From Flammeovirgaceae bacterium UBA1842 (lineage in GTDB: Bacteria > Bacteroidota > Bacteroidia > Cytophagales > Cyclobacteriaceae): DNA of 64,000 nt. The stretch is taken from assembly GCA_002338655.1 (NCBI GenBank), contig DDIU01000020.1, forward strand, positions 22,195-86,194, written 5' to 3'. The position numbers and the translations under genes were made by a program. The notes below the pieces were generated by a model. That model was not told the DNA's origin. It made no database searches and worked only from the letters and a program-made list of their open reading frames with translations. Positions 26,814 to 35,470 of this stretch are shown here, in pieces. Numbering within the stretch: position 1 is the stretch's first letter; each line of letters starts with the position of its first letter.

Positions 26814-27410
26814 ATGAAAATCCTTAAAATTATTATTGTCGTAGTTGTGGTGCTTGTTCTAGGTGCTTTAGCTTTCGCAATGATGCAACCAGCAGAAGGC
26901 AGTTTACAGAGTTCCATTGTTATTAATGCGTCACCAGCATCCGTTTATGAAGAGTGTGTTGATATTAAAAAGCTGGATGCTTGGTCACCCTGGTATAATA
27001 TAGAACCAGCTGCATTTTCTTATGAAGGGCCTGTGAAGGGTATAGGTGCCACCTCGATGTGGGATTCTGAAAAAGAAGAATTAGGTAAAGGGAGTTTGAA
27101 AATTATTGAAGCAGTACCTAATGAATTTATCAGAACAGAAATGAAATTTGAATCTTTCCCTGGTAAGTTTAGCAGTTGGATCAAACTCTCACCGGAAGGT
27201 GAAGGCACAAAAGTTGTCTGGGGCTATGATTATAGCGAGATCAACATTATTGGTAGGTTTTTTATGGGAATGATGGATATCAATACTACCATGTTGCCCA
27301 TGTTCGAACAAGGCCTTGCAGATTTAAAACAAATAGTAGAAGCCAAACCCGTGGCCGAGCCAGAAATGATGGAAGAAGCAATGGAGTCTGACTCTACTAT
27401 GGTTGAATAG
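26814..27410 (+). CDS. Membrane-anchored SRPBCC (START/polyketide-cyclase-like) protein
   Basis: The 198-aa protein has one N-terminal hydrophobic anchor (about 3-26, very rich in Val and Ile) and a helix-grip SRPBCC domain (about 30-175). That domain begins GSLQSSIVINASPASVYEECVDIKKLDAWSPW, typical of the polyketide_cyc2 subgroup. These domains enclose hydrophobic ligands, and no ligand can be named here. The tail is acidic and Met-rich (EPEMMEEAMESDS). The gene diverges from the ABC-F gene and converges with the nuclease-like gene across a heptad repeat array. Confidence 0.85.
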   Translation: MKILKIIIVVVVVLVLGALAFAMMQPAEGSLQSSIVINASPASVYEECVDIKKLDAWSPWYNIEPAAFSYEGPVKGIGATSMWDSEKEELGKGSLKIIEAVPNEFIRTEMKFESFPGKFSSWIKLSPEGEGTKVVWGYDYSEINIIGRFFMGMMDINTTMLPMFEQGLADLKQIVEAKPVAEPEMMEEAMESDSTMVE

Positions 27411-27414
27411 TTCT

Positions 27415-27481
27415 AAATTTCAAGTTTTAAGTTCTAAGTTCTAAGTTTAAAAGATCGCTTAGAACTTGGGACTTTTAACTT
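27415..27481. repeat. Inverted pair of 7-bp repeat arrays (AAGTTCT units)
   Basis: The left arm is five heptads in phase (AAATTTC, AAGTTTT, AAGTTCT, AAGTTCT, AAGTTTA; 27415-27449). The right arm is three heptads of inverse orientation (AGAACTT, GGGACTT, TTAACTT; 27461-27481). They form an exact 10-bp inverted repeat (27436-27445 with 27458-27467) around a 12-nt loop. The array fills the gap between two convergent genes and could act as a terminator for both. Confidence 0.85.
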
Positions 27482-27484
27482 TTA

Positions 27485-28453
27485 TCAATTCTCATGTCCC
27501 CTGCTTTTATATTTTTGCTCCTTCCACTGTTTAAGCTCTTCCTTTTTTTGATTTAATTCATCTTCGGTGAACTCAAAATCAATCAACTCATCAAGGTTGG
27601 GCTGTCCGGCATCAATCCAGCAGGTATACCAAAAATCACCGACCATTTTAATTGCTTTTCTCATTTGGCGCTCAACCATGCCATTTAATTTTTCATGGTA
27701 TGCCTTAGAAAATGATCTGGAATAAACCTTCACGGTAGTATTGCCTCGGGTTTCAAATGCGTACTTTTTGTCTGCTCCTAATTTGTCAGTGAGCTCTTTT
27801 TCAAACCTGAAAACCGAATCAAGAGTATTATTAGCCTGGATCACAGCTTCCCATGCCTCCAATTGCGTATTTTTAATATAATTGGCCTTTCCAACAAAAA
27901 AATCATAATTATCAGAATATAATTCCGGTAAGCGAGATTCCCAAAATCCATGTATCCCATATTGATTGGTCATTTGGCCATTATAATTTTCAGTAGTATG
28001 GAGCGGAACATTAGCGTCAGCAATGTAATGCCCCAAATCTGCAGATAAACGTAAAATAGCACTCGCATCCCTGATTTGCATGGCATCAGTCAACCATGAT
28101 TTCACTCTATTAATATGCCAGGGTACAATACCATAGGCCTGTAAAGTATCTTCAGAATATTTTTCCACTGCTTCATTCCAATACCTAGGAAGCTTGTACA
28201 CAGCACTATCACCGTAAACATCAGCATCCAGAAAGTGGCGTGGGGCTTCACCTTCCACAGCATATCTCCTTCGATCTGGGTTAACAGCATTTTCTGTCAG
28301 GTACTGAATATTGTGTTTATAAAAGCCTATCATTTCGGCAGGAAGGGTAAATACCGCCAATCTATTAATCCGTTGATGGGCAAAAAAACCCCACATGGCT
28401 TGCACAGATGGTAATACAAGCAATAAAATGAACGTAAAAACAATCCTCTTCAT
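27485..28453 (-). CDS. Secreted S1/P1-nuclease / zinc-phospholipase C-fold protein
   Basis: The 322-aa protein has a signal peptide (about 1-19) cleaved before or near the Trp of MWGFFAHQRINRLAV. The mature N-terminal Trp and the following His are zinc ligands in this all-helical three-zinc fold. Further ligand-like sites are the His/Asp in PRHFLDADVYG, PWHINR, LSADLGHYIADANVPLHTTENYNG (the hallmark H-x3-D-x-x-x-P-x-H) and the HGFWESRLPE motif. It may cut single-stranded nucleic acid or phospholipids in the periplasm or outside. The sequence does not decide which. Confidence 0.88.
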   Translation of the reverse strand: MKRIVFTFILLLVLPSVQAMWGFFAHQRINRLAVFTLPAEMIGFYKHNIQYLTENAVNPDRRRYAVEGEAPRHFLDADVYGDSAVYKLPRYWNEAVEKYSEDTLQAYGIVPWHINRVKSWLTDAMQIRDASAILRLSADLGHYIADANVPLHTTENYNGQMTNQYGIHGFWESRLPELYSDNYDFFVGKANYIKNTQLEAWEAVIQANNTLDSVFRFEKELTDKLGADKKYAFETRGNTTVKVYSRSFSKAYHEKLNGMVERQMRKAIKMVGDFWYTCWIDAGQPNLDELIDFEFTEDELNQKKEELKQWKEQKYKSRGHEN

Positions 28454-28516
28454 TTCCGGTTTACATTATGCAATAAACTTAAGGATTAAGATTAAAAAAA
28501 TATTGCTGAGAGATGT

Positions 28517-28547
28517 TTTGTATAAAAAATAATTAATGCTAAATTTG
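28517..28547 (+). promoter_or_regulatory. Consensus Bacteroidota promoter of rpsT
   Basis: TTTG (28517-28520), a 19-bp spacer and TAAATTTG (28540-28547) match the -33/-7 consensus of the primary sigma factor of this phylum without a mismatch. The ATG of rpsT lies 37 nt downstream. Confidence 0.85.
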
Positions 28548-28583
28548 CACACTCAAAAATAAGTAGTTGAATTAAGATCAGTT

Positions 28584-28835
28584 ATGGCAAATCATAAGTC
28601 AGCGTTAAAAAGAATCAGATCTAATAACGCAAAAAGATTAAGGAACAGATACCAGCACAAGACCACCAGGACTTTCGTTAAGAGATTGACTGAAGCCACT
28701 GACAAGTCAGAGGCGATGGAATTGTTAAGAAAGGTAACTTCTATGATCGATAAATTGGCGAAGAAAAATATTATCCATCGCAACAAGGCAGCTAATAATA
28801 AGTCAAGATTGACGAAATTGGTAAATAGCCTATAA
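28584..28835 (+). CDS. rpsT: 30S ribosomal protein S20
   Basis: S20 binds 16S rRNA early in 30S assembly. The 83-aa basic helical protein begins MANHKSALKRIRSNNAKRLRN, the family hallmark, and ends with NIIHRNKAANNKSRLTKLV. It has its own consensus promoter and is followed by a strong intrinsic terminator, so it is a single-gene unit. Confidence 0.98.
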   Translation: MANHKSALKRIRSNNAKRLRNRYQHKTTRTFVKRLTEATDKSEAMELLRKVTSMIDKLAKKNIIHRNKAANNKSRLTKLVNSL

Positions 28836-28857
28836 TTCCGTTGTTATGTAAGGATTT

Positions 28858-28897
28858 AAAAGTCCTCTGCTTTTCGCAGAGGACTTTTATTTTTTTA
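28858..28897 (+). terminator. Rho-independent terminator of rpsT
   Basis: A perfect 13-bp stem (28858-28870 with 28876-28888, core GTCCTCTGC) and a 5-nt loop TTTTC are followed by AT and seven T. It ends just before radC, so radC needs its own promoter. Confidence 0.93.
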
Positions 28898-28911
28898 TTA
28901 CTTTCAAGCTT

Positions 28912-29607
28912 GTGAAAAATTCAGGTTACTTAGGAATTAAAAGCTGGGCAGAAGAAGATAGGCCTCGCGAAAAGCTTTTACTTAAAGGCAAAGCCTCTTT
29001 ATCTGAGGCTGAATTGATAGGGATTTTGATTGGTTCTGGCACATCATCCATAAGTGCCGTTGATCTGGCCAAACAAATTTTAAACGGCTCTGATAACAAT
29101 TTGAATGAGTTGGCCCGTTTGTCAGTTAAAGATCTTACAAAATATAAAGGCATTGGTGAAGCCAAAGCCATAAGTATTGTGGCTGCGTTGGAATTGGGAA
29201 GACGCAGAAAGGATACCGAATCCATCAAGAAACCAAAAATAACAAGCTCTTCAGATGTTTATAATTTGGTTAAATCAGATTTACTTGACCTTAGCCACGA
29301 GGAATTCTGGGTATTGCTGTTAACACGCAATAATCAGGTTATAAAAAAACAGCTTATAAGCAGTGGAGGTGTTTCAGGTACAGTGGCCGACCCTAAACTT
29401 ATCTTTAAATCGGCATTGGAAGAATTAGCCTCTTCAATCATCCTTATCCATAACCACCCTTCTGGCAACCTGAAACCAAGTGACCAGGACGTTAAACTCA
29501 CCAAAAAGATGGTCGAGGCAGGACGAACATTGGAAATTCCAGTGATTGATCATGTAATATTTACCAATGAGTCTTACTTTAGCTTTGCAGATGAAGGAAT
29601 ATTATGA
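28912..29607 (+). CDS. radC: RadC family JAB/MPN metalloprotein
   Basis: The 231-aa protein has an N-terminal UPF0758/helix-hairpin-helix part (YKGIGEAKAISIVAALELGRRR, about 75-100) and a JAB domain with the zinc motif HNHPSGNLKPSDQD, preceded by a Glu-containing strand and Ser-containing turn. RadC has no proven repair role, and its biochemical activity is unsettled. The start is GTG at 28912, the only candidate that keeps the conserved IKSWAEEDRPREKLL opening. The DUF1684 gene overlaps its stop by four bases. Confidence 0.95.
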   Translation: MKNSGYLGIKSWAEEDRPREKLLLKGKASLSEAELIGILIGSGTSSISAVDLAKQILNGSDNNLNELARLSVKDLTKYKGIGEAKAISIVAALELGRRRKDTESIKKPKITSSSDVYNLVKSDLLDLSHEEFWVLLLTRNNQVIKKQLISSGGVSGTVADPKLIFKSALEELASSIILIHNHPSGNLKPSDQDVKLTKKMVEAGRTLEIPVIDHVIFTNESYFSFADEGIL

Positions 29608-30206
29608 AACAAAGTAATTTATTGAAAATTGGTGTTGGTTTAGTCATAATTATCATTATCGGATACTCATTTTCTGGTGGCCAGACTACAGAAGACTATA
29701 TCAACGAAATAAAAAAAGAGCGGGAGGAAAAGGATATTTTTATGAAAAATTCTGATGAGTCACCTTTTCATAATTCTTCCGAAGAGATCAAACCGTTACA
29801 ATACTATCCTCCCGATATACGGTTCAAAATAAAGGCAAGGTTTGTACCGATTAAAAACAAATCAATAGTAAAACTACCTACCAATGATCACTCTGAAAGT
29901 GAATATCTGGATTATGGTTATGCCGAATTTAGTTTTGCTGACAAACCCCAACGGCTGTTAATCCTTGAAAATGTGGAAGATGAAGTTCTATTTCTTGCCT
30001 TTGGTGATGAAACCAGCGCTGAAGAAACCTATGGGGCAGGCCGTTATTTAGATGTTAAGCATGATGGTGGCAAATCCATATTATTGGATTTTAATCTTGC
30101 TTACAACCCATATTGTGCCTATTCGGAAGAATTTAGTTGTCCTCTGCCACCTCGGCAGAACTTATTATCTATACCAATTCAGGCTGGCGAAAAAACTTAC
30201 CAATAA
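29604..30206 (+). CDS. DUF1684 protein with N-terminal membrane anchor
   Basis: The 200-aa protein has a hydrophobic N-terminus (about 6-25) followed by a DUF1684 domain. Family marks visible are the KDIFMKNSDESPF opening, the phrase EETYGAGRYLD, the run LDFNLAYNPYCAY and the end CPLPPRQNLLSIPIQAGEKTY. The family is widespread and uncharacterised. It probably faces the periplasm. It overlaps radC by four bases, which suggests cotranscription but not necessarily related function. Confidence 0.9.
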   Translation: MKQSNLLKIGVGLVIIIIIGYSFSGGQTTEDYINEIKKEREEKDIFMKNSDESPFHNSSEEIKPLQYYPPDIRFKIKARFVPIKNKSIVKLPTNDHSESEYLDYGYAEFSFADKPQRLLILENVEDEVLFLAFGDETSAEETYGAGRYLDVKHDGGKSILLDFNLAYNPYCAYSEEFSCPLPPRQNLLSIPIQAGEKTYQ

Positions 30207-30242
30207 AATCTCAGCTCATCGCTCATTGACCTTCAAAATGTT

Positions 30243-30275
30243 TAATTTTGCCAACTTTAATATGCCCTAGTTGGC
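30243..30275 (+). promoter_or_regulatory. pheT promoter -7 box with hairpin at the transcript start
   Basis: TAATTTTG (30243-30250) fits TAnnTTTG. A 7-bp perfect inverted repeat GCCAACT...AGTTGGC (30250-30256 with 30269-30275) with a 12-nt loop begins at the last base of the box, so it would sit at the very 5' end of the mRNA. The AGAAGAAA purine stretch and ATG follow at 30297. No ideal -33 box is visible. Confidence 0.45.
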
Positions 30276-30296
30276 CTCACAAGAAGAAATACCAAA

Positions 30297-32717
30297 ATGA
30301 AAATATCTTTAAACTGGCTTAAAGATTACATGGATTTATCAGAGTCTCCTGAAACCATTAGTAAATCCTTGACGGATACCGGTCTCGAAGTGGAGGGACT
30401 TGAAGTAGTCGAGCAGGTGGAAGGGGGATTAAGCGGCCTTGTCATAGGTGAGGTACTCACTTGTGAGAAACATCCTGATGCCGATAAGCTCAAAATTACC
30501 ACCGTAGCTATTGGAAATGGAGTGGTGTCTCCAATAGTATGTGGCGCCCCCAATGTAGCCGTAGGGCAAAAAGTGATAGTGGCCACAGTAGGTGCAACTT
30601 TATACCCAAAGGGGAGTGATTCATTTAAAATAAAGAAGGCAAAAATCCGTGGTGAGGTTTCTGAAGGGATGATCTGTGCGGAGGATGAGATTGGTTTGGG
30701 CAACAGTCATGATGGGATCATGGTATTGGATACCAAATTACCAAATGGAACACCAGCAGCCAGTCATTTCAATTTAGAAAATGATATCGTTTTTGAAATT
30801 GGCCTCACGCCTAATAGAGCCGATGCGGCTAGCCATATTGGTGTAGCGAGGGACTTAAAGGCAGCACTTAACAAACCTGTAAAATGGCCATCAATTGATA
30901 CCTATAAAAAAGACAACGATAATTTATCCATTGAAGTAATTGTTGAGAATACAATTGCCTGCCCAAGATATTCAGGTGTTACGCTCACAAACGTAAGTGT
31001 AGGTGAATCGCCTGACTGGTTAAAACATCGATTGAAGGCCATTGGCTTAGCACCCATCAACAATGTGGTTGACATTACCAATTATGTGCTACATGAAACT
31101 GGTCAGCCACTCCATGCCTTTGATGCTGATAAAATTACTGGTAACAAAGTATTGGTGAAAACCTTAAATGAAGGGGCTACATTTACTACACTTGACGAAA
31201 AAGAAAGAAAGCTCAAGGCCACTGACCTGATGATATGCGATGGCAAAGAAAAAGGCATGTGTATAGCAGGGGTATTTGGAGGTATCAATTCTGGAGTGAC
31301 CTCTGACACTAAAAATATTTTCCTTGAAAGTGCCTATTTTTCGCCAGACTATGTACGGAAAACAGCTCAGTATCATCAGCTGAAAACCGATGCTTCATTT
31401 AGATTTGAAAGAGGTACTGATCCAGAAATCACGGTTTATGCACTGAAACGTGCAGCTCTGTTGATCAAAGAATTGGCAGGTGCTCAGGTATCTTCAGAAA
31501 TTACTGATTTATACCCTACACCTATTGAAAACTTCAATGTGTTGGTGAAATATAAAAATATTGATCGACTTATTGGAAAGGCTATACTTAAGGATAAAAT
31601 CCACTCTATTTTGGAATCATTGGATATTGCAATACAGGACAATAAAGAGGTGGGATTTACAGCTATTGTACCTACTTATCGTGTGGATGTGCAAAGAGAA
31701 GCGGACATTATTGAAGAAATATTAAGGATATACGGCTTCAATAATATCGATCTTTCCGACAATATGGGCACTGATTATTTAGCCAATTTTCCAGTTATCG
31801 ACAAAGATAAATTACAAGTAAAAGTTACCAATACCCTAACTGCAAAAGGCTATTACGAAGTAATCACCAATTCACTTACCAAGCCTTCTTATTCAGAAAG
31901 TGATAGTAGCATTGATGAAAAAAACAATGTTGTAATCTTAAATAAACTAAGTGAAGATCTAGGTGTTATGCGCCAATCCATGGTCTATTCTTTGTTGGAG
32001 GTGGCAGCGCATAACATAAACCGAAAACAAACTGATCTTAAGCTTTTTGAATTCGGAAAAACCTATAGGCACTCTGGAGAGAAGTACAATGAGTCTCCAC
32101 GGCTTGCAATGTTAATCTCTGGAAATATCAAAGGGGAGCATTGGTCTTCCAAAACCCGAAAAGTAGAGTTTTATGATCTTTCTGGTGCAGTTAATATGGT
32201 AATTGGAAAGTTAACAGGGAAAGAACTAAGTTCTAAAGTGACACAAAAAAGTGACCCTTTCGATTATGCACTTTCATTAGAAGCAAATGGAAAGGTTATA
32301 GCCACAGTTGGGAAGGTTTCTGCTTCGATTTGCCGAAAAACTGGGGTAAAACAGGAAATATTTTATGCAGATATTGATTGGGGCTTGCTTTTGAAACTTA
32401 CAAATAATAATATAGTATTTGAGGAAGTCTCTAAGTTCCCTGAAGTGAAAAGGGATTTGTCTCTAGTTATTGATAAAGGAATAACTTTTGATCAAATTCA
32501 TACATTGGCAACCTCATTAGAACGTAAGTATCTAAAGGCCATAAATGTCTTTGATGTGTATGAGGGTGATAAAATTGATGCTGGCAAGAAAGCTTACGCA
32601 ATGAGTTTTACTCTTCAGGACAAAGAAAAAACACTTACTGACAAGGTTATTGACAAGACTATGTCTAAATTGATGACATCATTTGAAAATGACCTGGGGG
32701 CAATAATTAGAAAATAG
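30297..32717 (+). CDS. pheT: Phenylalanyl-tRNA synthetase beta subunit
   Basis: PheT forms an alpha2beta2 enzyme with PheS that charges tRNA-Phe. The 806-aa protein shows the N-terminal EMAP/tRNA-binding domain (about 40-150), the B3/B4 editing domain (about 215-390, LKHRLKAIGLAPINNVVDITNYVLHETGQPLHAFD), the B5 domain (about 400-475), the inactive catalytic-like core (about 490-690) and the C-terminal anticodon-binding FDX-ACB domain (about 712-806, KFPEVKRDLSLVI). Length is normal. PheS is not adjacent, unlike in many bacteria. The next gene starts at the base following the stop. Confidence 0.98.
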   Translation: MKISLNWLKDYMDLSESPETISKSLTDTGLEVEGLEVVEQVEGGLSGLVIGEVLTCEKHPDADKLKITTVAIGNGVVSPIVCGAPNVAVGQKVIVATVGATLYPKGSDSFKIKKAKIRGEVSEGMICAEDEIGLGNSHDGIMVLDTKLPNGTPAASHFNLENDIVFEIGLTPNRADAASHIGVARDLKAALNKPVKWPSIDTYKKDNDNLSIEVIVENTIACPRYSGVTLTNVSVGESPDWLKHRLKAIGLAPINNVVDITNYVLHETGQPLHAFDADKITGNKVLVKTLNEGATFTTLDEKERKLKATDLMICDGKEKGMCIAGVFGGINSGVTSDTKNIFLESAYFSPDYVRKTAQYHQLKTDASFRFERGTDPEITVYALKRAALLIKELAGAQVSSEITDLYPTPIENFNVLVKYKNIDRLIGKAILKDKIHSILESLDIAIQDNKEVGFTAIVPTYRVDVQREADIIEEILRIYGFNNIDLSDNMGTDYLANFPVIDKDKLQVKVTNTLTAKGYYEVITNSLTKPSYSESDSSIDEKNNVVILNKLSEDLGVMRQSMVYSLLEVAAHNINRKQTDLKLFEFGKTYRHSGEKYNESPRLAMLISGNIKGEHWSSKTRKVEFYDLSGAVNMVIGKLTGKELSSKVTQKSDPFDYALSLEANGKVIATVGKVSASICRKTGVKQEIFYADIDWGLLLKLTNNNIVFEEVSKFPEVKRDLSLVIDKGITFDQIHTLATSLERKYLKAINVFDVYEGDKIDAGKKAYAMSFTLQDKEKTLTDKVIDKTMSKLMTSFENDLGAIIRK

Positions 32718-33014
32718 ATGAGTCAAGACCTACTGAAGTCCAATTTATTAACACTTGAAAGAAAACTAACCTTACTACTTGATAAGCACAAATCCATAAA
32801 AGAGGAAGTGGGGCTATTAAAAGAGGAGAACAACGAGTTAAAACAAGTGCTAAAGCAAAAAGCAGAGCAACTTAGCAGCTTTCAAAATCAGATTAAAATT
32901 AGTAAGATTGTAGGTGAAATAGATTCGGATGGGAAAGACGCCACTGAATTGAAGAGGAAGATTGACGATTATATTAAAGAGATTGACAAGTGTATAGTGC
33001 ACTTGAGTAGATAA
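32718..33014 (+). CDS. Short coiled-coil protein between pheT and zapA
   Basis: The 98-aa protein is almost entirely coiled coil, with heptads such as LTLERKLTLLLDKHKSIKEEVGLLKEENNELKQVLKQKAEQL (about 8-55), then a short second helix (about 75-98). Its start follows the pheT stop with no gap and its stop is nine bases before the zapA ATG. Size, coiled-coil nature and adjacency to zapA recall ZapB, the FtsZ-ring partner of ZapA in other bacteria. I see no sequence proof of homology, so this role is inference. Confidence 0.75.
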   Translation: MSQDLLKSNLLTLERKLTLLLDKHKSIKEEVGLLKEENNELKQVLKQKAEQLSSFQNQIKISKIVGEIDSDGKDATELKRKIDDYIKEIDKCIVHLSR

Positions 33015-33023
33015 ACAAAATTG

Positions 33024-33308
33024 ATGAACGAACTCTCAATTAAAATTAAAATTGCTGACAGGGAATACCCCATGAAGGTGAAAACCGAGGATGAACAAAG
33101 GGTACGAAATGCTGGTAAATCCATTAATGAGAGGATACGAACTTATCGAGAACGTTTCGGAATAGATGACAAACAGGATCTTTTAGCCATGGTAGCTTTT
33201 GACTGTTTGGTAGATAAAATGGAGCTGGAGGAAAAACACATCGATACGGACGAAAGTGTGGTACAAAAAGTTGATCAACTAAACAATCTAATCAATCAGG
33301 CCTTATAA
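33024..33308 (+). CDS. zapA: Cell division protein ZapA
   Basis: ZapA cross-links FtsZ filaments in the division ring. The protein (94 aa from the ATG at 33024; a TTG immediately before is not needed) has the beta-hairpin start ELSIKIKIADREYPMKVKTEDEQRVRNAGKSINERI, followed by a long helix with DLLAMVAFDCLVDKMELEE. Length and layout are typical. It lies in a pheT - coiled coil - zapA - rny order. Confidence 0.92.
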   Translation: MNELSIKIKIADREYPMKVKTEDEQRVRNAGKSINERIRTYRERFGIDDKQDLLAMVAFDCLVDKMELEEKHIDTDESVVQKVDQLNNLINQAL

Positions 33309-33337
33309 GGCCCTCTTCATTTCTTAGTAATACTGCC

Positions 33338-33391
33338 GATCATTTCAGGAAAGATCATTCCTGTATACTTTTTTTAAGTATGCGATTGATC
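33338..33391 (+). other. Nested inverted repeats in the zapA-rny gap
   Basis: The 107-bp gap holds the direct repeat GATCATT (33338 and 33353). The second copy opens an inverted pair GATCA/TGATC (33353-33357 with 33387-33391), enclosing a hairpin ATACTT-ttttt-AAGTAT (33365-33381). It may be a regulatory leader of rny or a small RNA. No promoter box is certain. Confidence 0.35.
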
Positions 33392-33415
33392 AAACAAACC
33401 TAAACATTAACCACA

Positions 33416-34981
33416 ATGGCAGATTTAATTTATGTAATAATTACAGGGGTCATCGCTCTTGCTGCTGGTATAATCGTGGGTCGATCGATGGTTGCGAAAG
33501 CAAACAAAGAGAAAGATAAAGACCGTGAAGAAAAAGCCAGATTGATAATTAAGGAGGCTGAAATTACAGCTGAGAATATCAAAAAAGATAAAATCCTTGA
33601 AGCTAAGGAAAAATTTCTCAAGCTAAAGGCAGAATTCGAAGAGGAAGCTTCCCGAAAGAAAAACCTCATTATCACCAATGAAAACAAAATCAAGCAGCGT
33701 GAGCAGCAACTTTCCAAGGAACTAGAGAAAATCAGTAGAAAGGAAAGTGAAGTGGACGAGCTTAAAGAGAAGTATAACCTACAACTTGAAAATGTAAATA
33801 ATAAGAAAGCTGAACTCGACAAATTCAATGCGCAAAAGGTATCGATACTGGAAAAAATCGCAAACCTATCAGCAGATGAAGCACGTGAGCAGTTAATGGA
33901 AACATTAAAGGATGAGGCTCAATCCAAGGCTTCGTCATTTATTAAAGACATTATAGAAGAAGCCAAACTCACAGCTACCAAAGAAGCTAAGAAAATAGTG
34001 GTGGACTCCATTCAGAGAACCGCTACTGAACATGCGATAGAAAATTGTGTTTCAATTTTCAATATAGAAAGTGACGATATCAAAGGGAAGATCATTGGCC
34101 GTGAAGGCCGAAATATCCGGGCATTGGAGGCTGCAACCGGAGTGGAAATTATTGTTGACGATACCCCAGAGGCCATTATCATTTCTGGTTTTGATCCTGT
34201 AAGAAGGGAGATTGCGAGGCTTTCACTTCATAGATTGGTAGTGGACGGCAGGATCCACCCTGCGAGAATTGAGGAGATCGTATCCAAAACAAAGAAAAAC
34301 ATTGATGAGGAAATAGTTGAGATTGGTGAAAGAACAGTAATTGACCTTGGTATTCATGGGTTGCACCCTGAATTAATCAGAATGGTAGGCCGTATGAGAT
34401 TTCGTTCTTCTTATGGTCAGAACCTATTACAGCATTCACGAGAGGTTGCCAATCTATGCGCCACTATGGCATCGGAATTGGGCATGAACCCTAAACAAGC
34501 CAAACGAGCTGGTTTACTTCATGATATTGGAAAGGTATGGCCCGAAGAGCCTGAAAAGCCACATGCCATATTAGGTATGGAGCTGGCACAAAAATATAAG
34601 GAGCATCCTATTATCTGTAATGCCATTGGTGCTCACCATGATGAAATCGAGATGACAACCATGCTTTCGCCCATAGTGCAGGCTTGTGATGCCATCTCAG
34701 GAGCAAGACCAGGTGCCAGAAGGGAAGTGATGGAAAGTTATATCAAAAGGCTCAAAGAACTTGAAGCTTTGGCAGTGGGATTTGAAGGGGTACATAAATG
34801 TTACGCTATTCAGGCGGGCCGTGAGCTAAGAGTGATGGTAGATGCTGACAACGTTACTGATGAAAGGGCGAGTCAATTATCGTTTGATATTTCACAAAAA
34901 ATAGAAAAGGATATGCAATATCCTGGTCAGATAAAAGTGACAGTAATCAGGGAAATGCGCTCAGTGAGTTACGCCAAGTGA
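33416..34981 (+). CDS. rny: Ribonuclease Y
   Basis: RNase Y is a membrane-anchored endonuclease that starts mRNA decay. The 521-aa protein has an N-terminal membrane helix (about 3-25), a long charged coiled coil (about 28-190), a KH domain with IIGREGRNIRALEAATGVEIIVDD (about 220-250), an HD domain with the HDIGK motif (in RAGLLHDIGKVWPEE, about 365) and the C-terminal region ending VIREMRSVSYAK. Length and order are normal. Confidence 0.98.
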   Translation: MADLIYVIITGVIALAAGIIVGRSMVAKANKEKDKDREEKARLIIKEAEITAENIKKDKILEAKEKFLKLKAEFEEEASRKKNLIITNENKIKQREQQLSKELEKISRKESEVDELKEKYNLQLENVNNKKAELDKFNAQKVSILEKIANLSADEAREQLMETLKDEAQSKASSFIKDIIEEAKLTATKEAKKIVVDSIQRTATEHAIENCVSIFNIESDDIKGKIIGREGRNIRALEAATGVEIIVDDTPEAIIISGFDPVRREIARLSLHRLVVDGRIHPARIEEIVSKTKKNIDEEIVEIGERTVIDLGIHGLHPELIRMVGRMRFRSSYGQNLLQHSREVANLCATMASELGMNPKQAKRAGLLHDIGKVWPEEPEKPHAILGMELAQKYKEHPIICNAIGAHHDEIEMTTMLSPIVQACDAISGARPGARREVMESYIKRLKELEALAVGFEGVHKCYAIQAGRELRVMVDADNVTDERASQLSFDISQKIEKDMQYPGQIKVTVIREMRSVSYAK

Positions 34982-35041
34982 TGATGAAAATTGCTTTCAC
35001 TGATGCTAATTAATTAAATAGTCTATAGTCAAATTTAACCT

Positions 35042-35464
35042 ATGCTAGCTTACCCAATAGCCCTGTCCACCGATCAAGAAAAAACAGAATGTGGAGCCGC
35101 TTGTGATAAGATTGAAACTTACCTAAACCAAAAAGGTGAGAAACTAAAAATCGATGAACTTTACGCATTTCTTGACAAGCAAACCTATAGTTCTAAAGAA
35201 ATAGAATGCGCTACTCTTCAAGAGGTTTATAAAGAATTAGCCCGCGTGGGTCTTTGCCTCAATATCAATCTTGAAGGCTCTGCCAAGTATGAGATTACCT
35301 ACAAAATGGCCAATTCGATGTTTATTATCATGCACGTTAAGTACATGACAGAATACATCAGATCAAAAGGACAATCTGAATTGCTCGATTATGTGGAATC
35401 ATGGCTAAAGTTGATTTGTGAACAGCAGTCTATAAACTTTGGTGACGTGGAGAAGTATATTTAA
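35042..35464 (+). CDS. Hypothetical protein, 140 aa
   Basis: I do not recognise this cytoplasmic, largely helical protein. It has four cysteines (ECGAACDKIE, IECATL, GLCLNI, LICEQQ) and no signal peptide or membrane segment. It begins 60 bp after rny and runs in the same direction, then converges on an FtsX-like permease gene seven bases away. The clustered early cysteines could bind metal, which is a guess. Confidence 0.7.
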   Translation: MLAYPIALSTDQEKTECGAACDKIETYLNQKGEKLKIDELYAFLDKQTYSSKEIECATLQEVYKELARVGLCLNINLEGSAKYEITYKMANSMFIIMHVKYMTEYIRSKGQSELLDYVESWLKLICEQQSINFGDVEKYI

Positions 35465-35470
35465 ATCCGA

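Noticed and set aside
33309..33415. 6S RNA downstream of zapA
   Set aside because: The gap is only 107 bp, too short for the usual 6S RNA of about 180 nt, and no long central bubble can be drawn.
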